Below the pieces are notes generated by a model. That model saw only the letters and a list, made by a program, of their open reading frames with translations. It made no database searches and was not told where the DNA came from. A DNA stretch of 64,000 bases from JAEUIG01 sp046349775 (GTDB lineage Bacteria; Planctomycetota; Planctomycetia; Planctomycetales; Planctomycetaceae), in NCBI GenBank assembly GCA_046349775.1, contig JAXMBS010000001.1, positions 1 to 64,000 on the forward strand, read 5' to 3'. Below are positions 20,970 to 30,858 of this stretch, piece by piece. Each line of letters opens with the position of its first letter. The first letter of the stretch is position 1. The position numbers were made by a program, and so were the translations under genes.

Positions 20970-21040
20970 CACGGGGAAAAGCAGGCACGTGGCCATTCGA
21001 TCATGGCCCATTGCCGCAACAAAAGGCCTTGCCACCGAGT

Positions 21041-21094
21041 TCACAGAGAACACCGAGGAAAACCGACGACTGCTTCTCTCGGTGTTCTCTGTGA
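21041..21094. repeat. Inverted repeat with 17-bp perfect arms
   Basis: TCACAGAGAACACCGAG at 21041-21057 is repeated in reverse complement at 21078-21094, separated by 20 bases. Weaker pairing continues outside (GCCACCGAG and CAATGGC). It lies between the convergent TMEM175-type and ceramidase-like genes, so it could form a strong hairpin in both transcripts. The remaining bases up to 21197 show no gene. Confidence 0.7.
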
Positions 21095-21197
21095 TCTCAA
21101 TGGCAAATGTCAGTGGTTGAGTGGTGTTTTGGCTCGCACAAATCCGCGACATCTGCAAAGAATCTGCGTCCGTTTGCTTCACGCAGTATAAGTGTCT

Positions 21198-22484
21198 TCA
21201 CTCAGTTGCGGGCAGCGGCGCGTCGGCCACCAGCCCCAGACAGTGCTCGATCAGAATCTCGCCCGTCATTTCCCCCAGGCTCGTCCGCGAGACGTAGCTG
21301 TAGCGGTCAAAACTGTTGAAATCGACCTTCGTCAGAATGTAGCCGAACGCGTCGTTCGTGAGGCCGAACAGCAGTTGGTGCTTGCCGCGCATGTTGCGCT
21401 TGAGATAAAAGCCGATGTTCGGCAGCGCCTCGCCGGGAATCGTCAGAATCTGTGCATTTCCCAGGTTGACGAGGTTGATCCGGGCGGTGATCGATTTGTC
21501 CGGATTGTACGGGTACTTCAGCGGCGATCCGGTCACGATCGCCCACATCATGTCGGAGCCGACAGGGAACTTGACGTTCTCGAAGGTGCAATAGACGCCA
21601 GGGTCGCGCTGCACGGGCGCGTCTTTCACGATCCGCAAGGCTTCGTCCGCCATCAGGTGGCCGATCCGCAGGCATTCGTCCCACGTGCGCGAGTCGTTCC
21701 ACACGGCGCTGCCGAGATCTCGCGGCTGGTCGAGATTGCGATTGTCGGCCGTGATCATGCCGCCCTGGGCGCCGTTCATGAACATCGCCATGCCGCCCGC
21801 CTCGGCTTCGAGCTTGTCGCACAGGGGGCCGACGAGGTCGGGGCTCATCACGCCGATTTCATTGCCGAGCACCTCCGGATGCACCGCGTAGTTGACGAGC
21901 GTGCCGATGACTTTGCCGTCGGCGCCGAGCGTCTGAATCACGCTCATCCGCGGGTCATACAGCTGCGGCGCATAATAGTTGTACGCAATCTTGCCCTTGG
22001 CTTTGTCCGTGCCGATCTTCAGCGTCGCGGGCTGCATCCGGTCGAGCGCCTCATTGATCGCTTCGGCAGTGAGCACGCACACCTTGTCCATGTAGTCCAG
22101 GTCGCCGGTGTGTCCGCCGTCCGGGGTGGGAAACCCATAGCAATCCGGCCCGCTGTGCGTGTGTGTCGAGCCGATCAGAATGTTCTCGGCGGGAATGCGC
22201 GGCACGGCCTTGCGGACGCGATTTCCGAGCACCGAGGGGAACCCCAGCAGATCGAGCTGAACGATGGCAACCGTGGTGTCGCCGTTGCGGACGACAAGAG
22301 CGCGTGCTGTGAGTTCGCCCTGTTTGGCAGTGGCCGGCTGCGGGATGCCCACGCCGCCGGAGACCGGCAACAGTGGATTGGGCGTAATGATCCGCTTGCC
22401 GACGCCGGCTTCAAAACCGGCATGGAGCGTCGCCGCAGCGAACAGGCAGGTTCCAACGACGAACGCAGTCAGAATCGAGCGCAT
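21198..22484 (-). CDS. Neutral/alkaline ceramidase-like secreted protein
   Basis: A signal peptide (MRSILTAFVVGTCLFAAATLHA) is followed by GFEAGVGKRIITP, the usual opening of the neutral/alkaline non-lysosomal ceramidase N-terminal domain. Next comes GSTHTHSGPDCYG, which holds the metal-binding His residues and the catalytic Ser region (THTHSGP). Further on, YAVHPEVLG supplies another expected His. At 428 residues it lacks the C-terminal domain of full-length ceramidases. Short members of this type are common in Planctomycetota, and their substrates are mostly untested, so amide or lipid hydrolysis is only a family-based guess. The ATG at 22484 fits the signal peptide. Confidence 0.82.
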   Translation of the reverse strand: MRSILTAFVVGTCLFAAATLHAGFEAGVGKRIITPNPLLPVSGGVGIPQPATAKQGELTARALVVRNGDTTVAIVQLDLLGFPSVLGNRVRKAVPRIPAENILIGSTHTHSGPDCYGFPTPDGGHTGDLDYMDKVCVLTAEAINEALDRMQPATLKIGTDKAKGKIAYNYYAPQLYDPRMSVIQTLGADGKVIGTLVNYAVHPEVLGNEIGVMSPDLVGPLCDKLEAEAGGMAMFMNGAQGGMITADNRNLDQPRDLGSAVWNDSRTWDECLRIGHLMADEALRIVKDAPVQRDPGVYCTFENVKFPVGSDMMWAIVTGSPLKYPYNPDKSITARINLVNLGNAQILTIPGEALPNIGFYLKRNMRGKHQLLFGLTNDAFGYILTKVDFNSFDRYSYVSRTSLGEMTGEILIEHCLGLVADAPLPATE

Positions 22485-22568
22485 GGCAGTCGTGATCCTC
22501 AGAAATCCGGAGAGACATCGCTGTGAAACCGCCCCAAGTGTGCAGCAGCGGGCGTCTGCGTGCAATCG

Positions 22569-25500
22569 TCATGTCTCGACAGTGACGACTTCCGGCGTCG
22601 CCAGGAGCACCAGCCGCGTGCGGATCGCCTCTTGCGGCAGCTGATGGAGTTGGGCGACGGCCCGCGCATAGCACTGAAGCTGGCCCGCATAGGCCTCCAC
22701 CAACCATGCGACGGCCGTCTGGCGGTCGCCGTAAATCGCATCGCTCTTGAAGTCGAGAATGTCGGCCGCCACGACCTTGCCGCCGCGCTTGAGCAGCACC
22801 AGCCGGTCGATGCTTCCGGACACCAGTTCGTCGTCCAGCACGACGTCAAACCGCCGCTCCTGCTCGATCACGATCTCCAGATCGTCCCCGGCCCGGAAGT
22901 CGGGACCGAACAGGTCCCCCAGCGACTCGCGATACGCCGCCTGACACAGGATGCGACTCAACCCGTCGGCGGCCAGGAGCGACTGGAACTCGCGCGCGCA
23001 CTCGGCGACCAATTCGTCGGTGCATTCGAGGCGACGGGCGCTGCGTCGCAGATCGTCATCGGTCGGCAGCGCGTCGTCGATCCATTTGAGCTGCTCAAAC
23101 CACGCGTGCAGCAGCCGCCCGCGCTGGACGGCGCGGTCGTCCGCCGAACGCAAGACGTCCCGGATCGACAATCGCCGTCCCCCCTTGAGCTGCGACGGCG
23201 CCTGCGATTCACGGCCGCGGCGCCGCACCCCTGCCGGTGGTGTAAACCGCGTCGGCGTCACCGTTGCTGCCTTCACTGCCGGCGCCGCTAGCGGCGACCC
23301 CACGTGCCACTGCGGATCGCCGCACTCATACAACACGCTGCCGGCCGTCGTTGTTGCGCTGGGGGCCAGTGTCGAGCGCAGGATTCCGGCGTACGATTTC
23401 GTCGACTTGCTGCCGGCCGGCACGAACATGTACAGGGCCTGCGCGGCGCGGGTCAGCGCGACATAAAACACGCACAGGGACTCGCGCATGGCCCGGTCGG
23501 CCGTCTGCCGGAACGCCGCCTGGATTTCCGGCGGCAACAGTCTCTGCACGGACTTGTTCCGATACCGGCAGATGCGGACCGCCGCCTCCGCACCCTGCTC
23601 GCGGTAGGCGACGAACTTCGGTGGCCGCACCAGGTCTTCGTCCAGTTGCGGCAGCAGGACGACGTCGAACTCCAGCCCCTTCGCCTTGTGGACCGTCATC
23701 ACCCGAATTCGTGCCGCGCGGGGATCTTCCACGCCGCGCGCTTTGACAAACCGCACAAAATCCGCCGGCCGCAGCGTCCCCCGCGGATCGTACTCATCCG
23801 ACAGGACGGCCAGTTGCCGCAACCGGTCCAGTTCGCGGGCGTGGCAGTGGTCGGTCAGCGCCTCGATCCAGTCGTCCACGACGCCGCCATAGCCGCGCAT
23901 CTGCAGTGACCGGCGAATCTGCTCCGCAGCCGCGGTGGCCTGGTCGTCGTTCGGCTCACGCGGCAGGTCGAGCAGTGGACCAATCGGCGATTGCGCAACG
24001 TGAAACCGAGAGATCGTGTCTCCCGGATGATCGGCCAATTGCATGGCCGACACGATGAGTTGCACGGCAGCGGAGTCGGTCAGCGGGTTCCCTCCTTCCT
24101 GACTGGCCGGCAATCCATGCTTTCGCAACTCGCGCACAATGGCGCCGACAGCCTCGTTCTTTCGCGCCAGGACGCCGATCGTCGTCTGCGGCGGCAGCTT
24201 CGGCAGCAATTCGGCCAGGTGGGCAGCCGCGCCGGTATAGACTGCCTCTTTCGCATTTTCTCCCGCGGCCGGCTCGGGACCGACGACCAGGCACGCGTAG
24301 CCGGACTCATTGCGATGCGTCGCATGCGGCGGGAACGCTCGCGCCCACTCCACGAACGTCGCCTCATGATCGTCCAGCGCCGGAAACGACTCGCACTTCT
24401 CGAACACCTTGTTCACCGTCTCGATCACCGGTGGTGACGATCGGAAACTGACGTCGAGCTGTCGTTCGGTCACGCCGGCGATCCGCGACGTGACGGTCTG
24501 AAAGATTTCCGCGACGCCGCCGCGCCAGCCGTAGATTGCCTGCTTCACGTCGCCGACGCAGAAGAACGTCGTTCCCTCACCATGGGCGACTCCCTTGGCC
24601 AGCGGCTCCAGCACCGTCCACTGCACGAGCGACGTGTCCTGAAATTCGTCCAGCAGCAGATGTTCGAGTTGCGCATCGAGGCGGAAAGCCAGCCCGGACG
24701 GATCATGCTGTGAGAATTCTTCGGCCAGCCGGCGGGCGACGTCGTCGAACGTCAGGCCGCCGGCGTCGCGCTGAGTTGCCGGTACACCGCGTCGAACCGG
24801 CCGAGCAGGTCCCGCCGCCGTGAGCTGACCCGAGAGGACCTGGCATTCGATCGCCGACGTGCTTCAGCAACCGGTCGTAAATCCTACGCAGCGAATCGTC
24901 GATCGGTTTTCGATAGTACGTCGTCTCGCCATCGAGAATCCTGTTTCCGAGCCCCTTGCTGATGAACGCGTCCCAATCCTCTGCTTCAAGCGCCGCGATG
25001 TCGTTCGTGACGGCCTTCAGCCAGTTCTTGTCGTTCGGCAGCGATGCGGTGCGCAGCTCGGCGATAGCCTCGTTCAGCGCCACCGCCGTCAGCGGATGCG
25101 GCCCGTCAATCGCCCGCCAGGCGTCGACCGTAGTCTCCAGGTACACGGCGTACAGGTCCTTGACAGTCTCCCGCACCAGACCGGTCACGCTCCGCTGCGC
25201 GTCTCCCTTGGACAACAGGTGCATCATCTGCACCAGATCGTGGCGATCCCCTTCGCGGAGCACCGACTCGATTGCCCGCGTCCGCAGTTCGCTGTCTTCG
25301 ATCTCGTCCAGCAGCCGCCAGCCCGCTGGCAGCCCCAACTCCAGCGCAAACGCCCCCGCGATCCGCGAGAAGAAACTGTCCAGCGTCGCCACGCGGACCC
25401 GGTGCAGATTCCGCACCAGCCCCGTCAATAGCGCGAGTGCGACCGCGCGCGACACATCGCGTCCGACCCCCGAAGACAACGCGCTCCGCTGCCGATCGTC

Positions 25501-25740
25501 CAGCGCTGCCTCTGCGAGACGCAGCAGAATGCGCTCCAGGATTTCGCCGGCGGCCTTGCGGGTGAACGTCGTCGCCAGGATTCGTTCCGGCGCAGACCCG
25601 GCCAGTTGGGAGATGTACCGCGTCGAGAGCTGATACGTCTTGCCCGTCCCGGCCGACGCGCGGATCAGCAGCCGCGGCGCGTGCGCCGCTGCGGCCGATT
25701 CCGTCTGCGAACGAACGGGATCACGAGCCGGCGTCGTCAC
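22569..25740 (-). CDS. AddA-like UvrD-type helicase/nuclease (two frameshifts near 24770 and 24835)
   Basis: This is the helicase-nuclease subunit of an AddAB-type double-strand-break resection complex. From a GTG at 25740 it has Walker A ASAGTGKT (residues 28-35), motif Ia ATTFTRKAAGE, and Walker B LLLDEFQDTS. It continues with GDVKQAIYGWRGG, GLEFDVVLLP and a C-terminal PD-(D/E)xK nuclease (GSIDRLVLL, then ADILDFKSD). Between about 24765 and 24840 the frame changes twice; the reconstructed text RRRDLLGRFDAVYRQL, then GGLTFDDVARRLAEEF, joins the halves. The repaired length is about 1057 residues. The start GTG overlaps the AddB-like stop codon by 4 bp (GTGA), so the two are translationally coupled. 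Confidence 0.87.
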
Positions 25741-28484
25741 ACCACCACCTCGCGATCGTAGACGCCGTCCTGGCAAATCGGCCCATACTCCTGCAGGATC
25801 CGCGGCGGGTCCGACAGCGTCGCCCAGTAGCGGCCATGCAGAATGCCGAGCGCGACCTCCTCGATCGCCCGATCCGCTTCGGCCAATTCCTCTACCGTCC
25901 ACTTCGCCAGATCGTCTCCCACCTTGCTCGTGTCCCGCGGCAGCCGCAGATAACCGAGCTGGACATCGCCTCTGACTCCCAGCGCTTCGGCCAGCCGGCG
26001 ATACAGCGGCAACTGCAGGTCGATCCACTCCCCGTTCTTGCGATGCACCTTGTCCGGCGAATCCCCGGCCTCGCCGGTCTTGTAGTCGAAAATCACCCAC
26101 CGCCCGTCCGCATGCCGATCGATCCGGTCGATCCGGCCGGCAACGCGCAGTTCCTGTCCCTCCGGCACCGGCAGCGGTACCCCCTCCTCGCCGGGCTTTG
26201 CTTCGATGAACTGGATTTGCCAGCCGTCGCGCGCCCAGCCGGCCTGCCATTCGGCGAAGGCCTGGAGTCGCGCCCGGACCTGCTCCAGTTGGATTTCGAT
26301 GGCCATCGTCGGGCTTGGACCGTATTCCCGTTGAGCGACGTCATCCAGCGCCGCCGACAGAAACTCCCGGATCTCCCCGGCGTCCTGCGAATCCTTCATC
26401 TCCGACGCCCCGAACCGTCGCAGGACGTCGTGGGCCAGTTCTCCAAAGGCGGCGGCCGAAAGCTCGTCGACGGCATGCTCCACGGCCGACAGATCGAGGA
26501 CATGCTTCAAGTAGAACCGGTAGGGCGACGCCAGGTAATCGCGAAACGCCGTGACGCTGAGGACTTTCGGCGGGGTGACAACCCTGGGCGGACGCGGCAC
26601 CGTGAATCCCGATCGCTCGGTCAGCGGCGCTGCCGGAGGTTCTGCGGTCGGCGCAGGACAGGATGGTCGATAAAACGCGCGGACTCGTTCGGCAGTTTCC
26701 AAACCCTCGGTGGCGAGCAGCAGCCGGCTGGGCGCCAGCGGATCGCCGCGCGCGTCCCGCCGGGCAGCGATCAACACGCTGTCCCGGCAGGAATGCAGCA
26801 GCGACAGCAGTGCATGGGCGTCGCGCGCATATCGTCGCTGGTTGTCGGTCACGCCCAGCGCCGCCCGCAATCGATCCGGTAGAAACGGATCGGCGTTCGC
26901 AGACGTGGGGATCAGCCCTTCATTGAGGCCGACAACGATCGTCGCCGGCGCATCGTCGTGGGCAATATCCAGCCACCCCATGACGTCGACGGCGTCGGCG
27001 TCGGGAAGCGAAGGCGTAGGTTGATTTTGCAGCAACTTGAGCAACAGACGCAGGGCGGTCACGGCCGTAACGTGCGAACCGAGTTCGTCCGGCGCGCCGG
27101 CCTGCTCGATGAGCGCCTCGTGCAACGCTTCCAGCCCTTTGAGCGTCCCCAACTGAGTCGGTTCGTTCGGGTCGAATGCCGCCTGTTCATAGACTGTCTG
27201 CAGCAGGCGCGTGATCAGCGGCCCCCATTGGGAGAGGGACTTTGCGCGACCGCGCAACGGTTCGACCAACCGCTCGACTAACTCAAACACCCGGCTCCAG
27301 GCGGCGTCTGTTTGCCGCGACGCCCAGTCCCGCATTCGCTGCGGCACCCGTTCCTGGATGAAGTCATCCAGTTCCGTCAGCCATCCGGCCCGCGCCCCCT
27401 GCGTTGTCAGCCAGTCCCCCAGATCGCAATGACGCACGAGCGCCGCAAACTCGGCGGTTCGGTCGTCCTCGAGGTAGTCGGCCACTCCCGCGAGCAACTG
27501 CACGGGCGGCGTCCCGGTCACAGGACGTCCGACACTCCACCGCGCCGCAATTCCGCACTCCTGCAACCGCCGGCAGACCAGTGCCGCGGCGGCCTCATCC
27601 GCCAGCCCGATGCTGATTTCGTCCACGCGGAACCGGTCGCCAAACCCGTTCAGCACCGCCGCCACGCAGCCCCCCGCTTCCGCCGGACCTTCCGCCACGA
27701 GCAGCTGGTCCTCCCGGATCGGAATCGGCATCTCTGCCCAAGCCTCCGGGACAACGCAGCCGTGCGTATCGAAGGCATCTGCCAGACCGGTCGGCGCATG
27801 CACGAAGGCGGTCACCGGACCGGTCAACTGATCCAGCATCGCCCGCTGCACGAGCGTAAGGTCGGTCATTCCGATAAGCACGATGCGACAGTTTGTTGCG
27901 AACTCCTGCTTTTCGAGCGCGACGAGCCGCGCGGTCTGCCGGTCCCACAGCCCCAGGTCATCCAGAGTCCTGAGGTAGGCCTGCTGGATCCGGTTCAGCG
28001 TTCGCCAACGGACCTGTTCCGAGAACGATTCGACCGCGCCCCCCCGTTCCAGTACGTCGGCGAAATCCAGGCCGTCGGCAGCGAGCTCACGGTGCTGCCG
28101 CCACATCAATTCGGCCAGCGCGAACCAGCCATCCGTGTCGTCTTTGTCCGGCAACCGGCGGACGACGGCGTCAAGTTGCGCGCGAGGCAGTGACTGGATT
28201 GACTTGATCCACGCCAGCCGCTGCACCAGGTCCGAGGCGAACGGCTTCTGCGGCACGTAGAGCAGCTCGGGCAGCTCGCTGATCGTGATCACCCGCGGCG
28301 GCGTGTGGCGGCCGCCGGTCACCTCCACCAGCAGCTCACGGAACCGACGCCCGGCGCGGCTGCCCGGAACGACGGCGATCATCTCGCTGAAGTCGGCCGG
28401 CAGCGCGCAGTCCGCCAGCAGCTCCCGCGCGACCGCGGGGAGCAGGGGTTCGCTCCAGTCGATGAAGGCGCGCTCAATCGGCAT
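25737..28484 (-). CDS. AddB-like helicase-fold protein with PD-(D/E)xK nuclease
   Basis: This 915-residue partner of the AddA-like protein has an inactivated helicase fold and a C-terminal nuclease: RFYLKHVLDL, then AFGELAHDVLRRFG, then GRIDRIDRHADGRWVIFDYKTGE, where the Asp and DYK are the catalytic residues. Classical AddB carries an iron-sulfur cluster held by four Cys around the nuclease. Here the usual first-Cys position reads SPYRFYL and only one Cys (EYGPICQDG) lies near the end, so the cluster appears to be absent. Both subunits keep nuclease motifs, as in two-nuclease AddAB systems. The first gene of the pair; a repeat island lies directly upstream of its start codon. Confidence 0.85.
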   Translation of the reverse strand: MPIERAFIDWSEPLLPAVARELLADCALPADFSEMIAVVPGSRAGRRFRELLVEVTGGRHTPPRVITISELPELLYVPQKPFASDLVQRLAWIKSIQSLPRAQLDAVVRRLPDKDDTDGWFALAELMWRQHRELAADGLDFADVLERGGAVESFSEQVRWRTLNRIQQAYLRTLDDLGLWDRQTARLVALEKQEFATNCRIVLIGMTDLTLVQRAMLDQLTGPVTAFVHAPTGLADAFDTHGCVVPEAWAEMPIPIREDQLLVAEGPAEAGGCVAAVLNGFGDRFRVDEISIGLADEAAAALVCRRLQECGIAARWSVGRPVTGTPPVQLLAGVADYLEDDRTAEFAALVRHCDLGDWLTTQGARAGWLTELDDFIQERVPQRMRDWASRQTDAAWSRVFELVERLVEPLRGRAKSLSQWGPLITRLLQTVYEQAAFDPNEPTQLGTLKGLEALHEALIEQAGAPDELGSHVTAVTALRLLLKLLQNQPTPSLPDADAVDVMGWLDIAHDDAPATIVVGLNEGLIPTSANADPFLPDRLRAALGVTDNQRRYARDAHALLSLLHSCRDSVLIAARRDARGDPLAPSRLLLATEGLETAERVRAFYRPSCPAPTAEPPAAPLTERSGFTVPRPPRVVTPPKVLSVTAFRDYLASPYRFYLKHVLDLSAVEHAVDELSAAAFGELAHDVLRRFGASEMKDSQDAGEIREFLSAALDDVAQREYGPSPTMAIEIQLEQVRARLQAFAEWQAGWARDGWQIQFIEAKPGEEGVPLPVPEGQELRVAGRIDRIDRHADGRWVIFDYKTGEAGDSPDKVHRKNGEWIDLQLPLYRRLAEALGVRGDVQLGYLRLPRDTSKVGDDLAKWTVEELAEADRAIEEVALGILHGRYWATLSDPPRILQEYGPICQDGVYDREVVV

Positions 28485-28485
28485 G

Positions 28486-28567
28486 GGTCATGGGTAGCGG
28501 TCAGCCGTGAGCGATCAGCGCCGCGATCGGCTGCAAACGTCTTATCTCGCTGACGGCTCCTGGATCA
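28486..28567. repeat. Heptamer-repeat island upstream of the AddB-like gene
   Basis: Starting two bases before the addB-like ATG, five 7-base units run in tandem (GGTCATG, GGTAGCG, GTCAGCC, GTGAGCG, ATCAGCG). Opposite-orientation copies of similar units end the element near 28547-28567. The arms at 28503-28513 and 28548-28558 match at 10 of 11 positions, so a hairpin can form. Confidence 0.6.
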
Positions 28568-28858
28568 TATTCCGGCGATGCATACGGTTCAATTGTCCAG
28601 ATATCAGTATGGTCGCTCGCCGACCAGACGTTGCCCGTTGCCTGATGCGTATTGCATCAGTGCGCCGCAAAATCGAACACACTCAGCGAACTCCCTGCAA
28701 AACACGTCAAATTTCCGCACGATTCGCAAATGAATTTTTTGGGCGCAAATGGCACGCCGAGTGCATTTGCCGTATCTGTGCCAAGTTGACAAGCGTTGGC
28801 CCGCACTTGTCGCGAAGGCATCCCGGCGTTTCGAGTTCGCACTCGAAACGCCTTTTTT
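28568..28858 (+). ncRNA. Candidate small RNA ending in an intrinsic terminator
   Basis: This stretch between the divergent addB-like and recJ genes is noticeably richer in A and T than its surroundings and has no convincing gene. It contains a hairpin near 28752-28775 (GCAAATG ... CATTTGC) and ends in a textbook Rho-independent terminator at 28825-28858. Because no coding sequence precedes that terminator on the plus strand, a short untranslated transcript is a reasonable guess. A 39-codon ATG frame from 28749 runs through the terminator and is unlikely to be real. No known RNA family is recognised and the 5' end is not known. Confidence 0.3.
28825..28858 (+). terminator. Rho-independent terminator
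   Basis: A perfect 12-bp stem (GGCGTTTCGAGT and its complement) with a TCGC loop is followed by six T residues at 28853-28858. The geometry is that of a strong intrinsic terminator acting on the plus strand, about 180 bp before recJ. Confidence 0.85.
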
Positions 28859-28877
28859 GTTGCGCTGACGCGTATGT

Positions 28878-28941
28878 GTCCCGGACAGTTGACGGAACGT
28901 GGTCCTTTCAGTGGGGACTGCCTCCGGCAAGTGTCCGGGAC
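28878..28941. repeat. ~60-bp hairpin element, copy 1 of 3
   Basis: GTCCCGGACA at 28878-28887 is repeated in perfect reverse complement at 28932-28941. The next bases inward (GTTGAC and CAAGT) also partly pair. The same arm sequence and spacing recur at 44662-44721 and 51856-51912. It lies about 100 bp before the recJ start. The remaining bases up to 29040 carry no other recognised signal. Confidence 0.7.
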
Positions 28942-29040
28942 GCTGCTTTCTCCCCCGTGCTACTTGTATCATGTCCCGACCGCGGCATGATCACGGGCCG
29001 CAACTCACCTCAGCCGCATCGTGAACGGAGTCGGGCACCC

Positions 29041-30810
29041 ATGACGCGCTGGCTTGTAACGCCGCATGATCGCGGCGCAATCTCCCGTCTCAGCCGTGAA
29101 CTCCGGTGTGCGCCGCTCTTGGCCCAGATCCTGGCGTCACGCGGCGTGGAGACCGGTGCCGCGGCAAAATCGCTCCTCTCCACGAACATCGCCGATCTGG
29201 CCGACCCGGACACCCTCCCCGGCGCCTCCGCGGCCGCCGACCGGATTGTCGCCGCCCTGCAGAGCGGCCGACGGATCACGATCTATGGCGACTACGACGT
29301 CGATGGAATCACCGGCACCAGCATTCTCTGGCACTGTCTGAAGCTCGCAGGCGCACAGGTGGATTACTACGTCCCCTGCCGCTTCGAAGAAGGCTACGGC
29401 CTCAACTCCGAAGCCATTCGTCAACTCCATGCCGACGATCCCCAGCGGTTGCTGGTGACGGTCGATTGCGGGATCGCCAGCCTGACGGAAGCGCGCCTGG
29501 CCCGCGAGCTGGGCCTGGAACTCATCGTCACCGATCACCACACGTTTGCCGACACGCTCCCAGACGCTGCCGCCGTCGTGCATCCCCGACTTCCGGAGCA
29601 TCCCAGTGCATTCACCGACCTGTGCGGCGCTGGCGTGGCCTTTAAGGTGGCGTGGGCCGTCAGCCAGCGACTCGGAGACGGGCGGAAGGCATCCCCCCGG
29701 ATGCGGGATTTCCTCAAGTCGGCCGTCGCGCTGGCGGCGCTGGGCACCGTGGGCGATGTGGTCCCGCTGCGCGGCGAGAATCGGATCATCGTCTGCTACG
29801 GCCTGCGGGCGCTGCGCGAGTCCCCCTTGAGCGGGTTGACGGAACTGGTGGGCGTCGCCGGTCTCAAAGACAAGCCGACGCTGACCGCGGAAGACATCGG
29901 GTTCTCGCTCGCCCCACGGATCAATGCGGCCGGCCGGCTCGGCCAGGCCCGTCTGGCCGTTGAACTCCTCACGACGGAGAACCCGCAGCGGGCCACGCAG
30001 ATTGCGCAGCACTTCGACGAGTTGAACAAGACCCGCCAGTCGGTCGAGCGCAAGATGTTCCGCCAGGCGAAGGAACTTGTCGAGGGCAACGCAACGTGCC
30101 TGGAACAACCGGCGCTCGTGCTGGCACATGCGGAGTGGCACGTCGGCGTGATCGGCATCGTCGCCGGCCGGATTGCCGAGAACTACGCGCGCCCGACGGT
30201 CCTGATTGCAGTCGACGAACAGCGTCAGACCGGCCAGGGCTCCGGCCGCACACATGGCGGTTTCGATCTGCATGCGGCGCTCACGGCCTGTCGTGAGCAC
30301 CTGGAGCGCTTCGGCGGCCATCGCGCTGCAGCGGGGCTGCACATCCGCAAGGCGGCGATCGACAAGTTCCGTGCCGCCTTCGTTGAGCACGCGGCCGAGG
30401 CGACGCTTGCAGGCTGCGAGGAACCGGCGCTGCACGTCGACGCCGAAGTCCAGCTCGGCGACCTGACGCATCGGGCCGTTCGCGAGTTGGAGGCGCTCGG
30501 CCCCTTCGGCTGCGAACATCGCCGTCCGGTGCTGCTGGCGTCGCGCGTGCAACTCGTCGACGCCCCCAAGCGGATGGGAGGCGGCGAGCGGCACTTGTCG
30601 TTGCGCGTGCGGCAGGGGAATTCGGTCCTCCGCTGCGTCGCGTTTGGCAAGGGGGACTGGGCGGACGAGATCGCCGCCTGCAATTCGGCGCTGTCGATCT
30701 GTTTCTCTCCCAGTCTCAATGCGTTCAACGGCTACGAGAACGTCGAGCTGCAGTTGATTGACTGGCAGCCGGCGGCTGCGGCGCCGACAATAGCGTCCAG
30801 CGCCTCGTAA
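29041..30810 (+). CDS. recJ: Single-stranded-DNA-specific exonuclease RecJ
   Basis: RecJ degrades single-stranded DNA 5' to 3' in recombination and mismatch repair. The 589-residue protein has the DHH-family motifs in order: YGDYDVDGITGT, VTVDCGIAS, VTDHHTFADTLPDA, and GVAFKVAW with the later PRINAAGRLG. The DHHA1 part has GVIGIVAGRIAE and RTHGGFDLHAAL with GGHRAAAGL. The final OB-like domain ends with GYENVELQLIDWQ. The length is normal. The ATG at 29041 is chosen because the opening (MTRWLVTPHD) matches RecJ N-termini, and the longer frame upstream runs through the repeat and terminator region. It is divergent from the AddAB-like pair, so this 8-kb block is devoted to DNA repair. Confidence 0.95.
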   Translation: MTRWLVTPHDRGAISRLSRELRCAPLLAQILASRGVETGAAAKSLLSTNIADLADPDTLPGASAAADRIVAALQSGRRITIYGDYDVDGITGTSILWHCLKLAGAQVDYYVPCRFEEGYGLNSEAIRQLHADDPQRLLVTVDCGIASLTEARLARELGLELIVTDHHTFADTLPDAAAVVHPRLPEHPSAFTDLCGAGVAFKVAWAVSQRLGDGRKASPRMRDFLKSAVALAALGTVGDVVPLRGENRIIVCYGLRALRESPLSGLTELVGVAGLKDKPTLTAEDIGFSLAPRINAAGRLGQARLAVELLTTENPQRATQIAQHFDELNKTRQSVERKMFRQAKELVEGNATCLEQPALVLAHAEWHVGVIGIVAGRIAENYARPTVLIAVDEQRQTGQGSGRTHGGFDLHAALTACREHLERFGGHRAAAGLHIRKAAIDKFRAAFVEHAAEATLAGCEEPALHVDAEVQLGDLTHRAVRELEALGPFGCEHRRPVLLASRVQLVDAPKRMGGGERHLSLRVRQGNSVLRCVAFGKGDWADEIAACNSALSICFSPSLNAFNGYENVELQLIDWQPAAAAPTIASSAS

Positions 30811-30858
30811 TGCCGTGAGCGTCCGGGACGCAACACCGGTCGAGGCTCCGCTGCCGCC

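Noticed and set aside
28507..29040. N-terminal extension of RecJ
   Set aside because: It would be encoded by the heptamer island, the intrinsic terminator and the hairpin element; RecJ homology begins at 29041.
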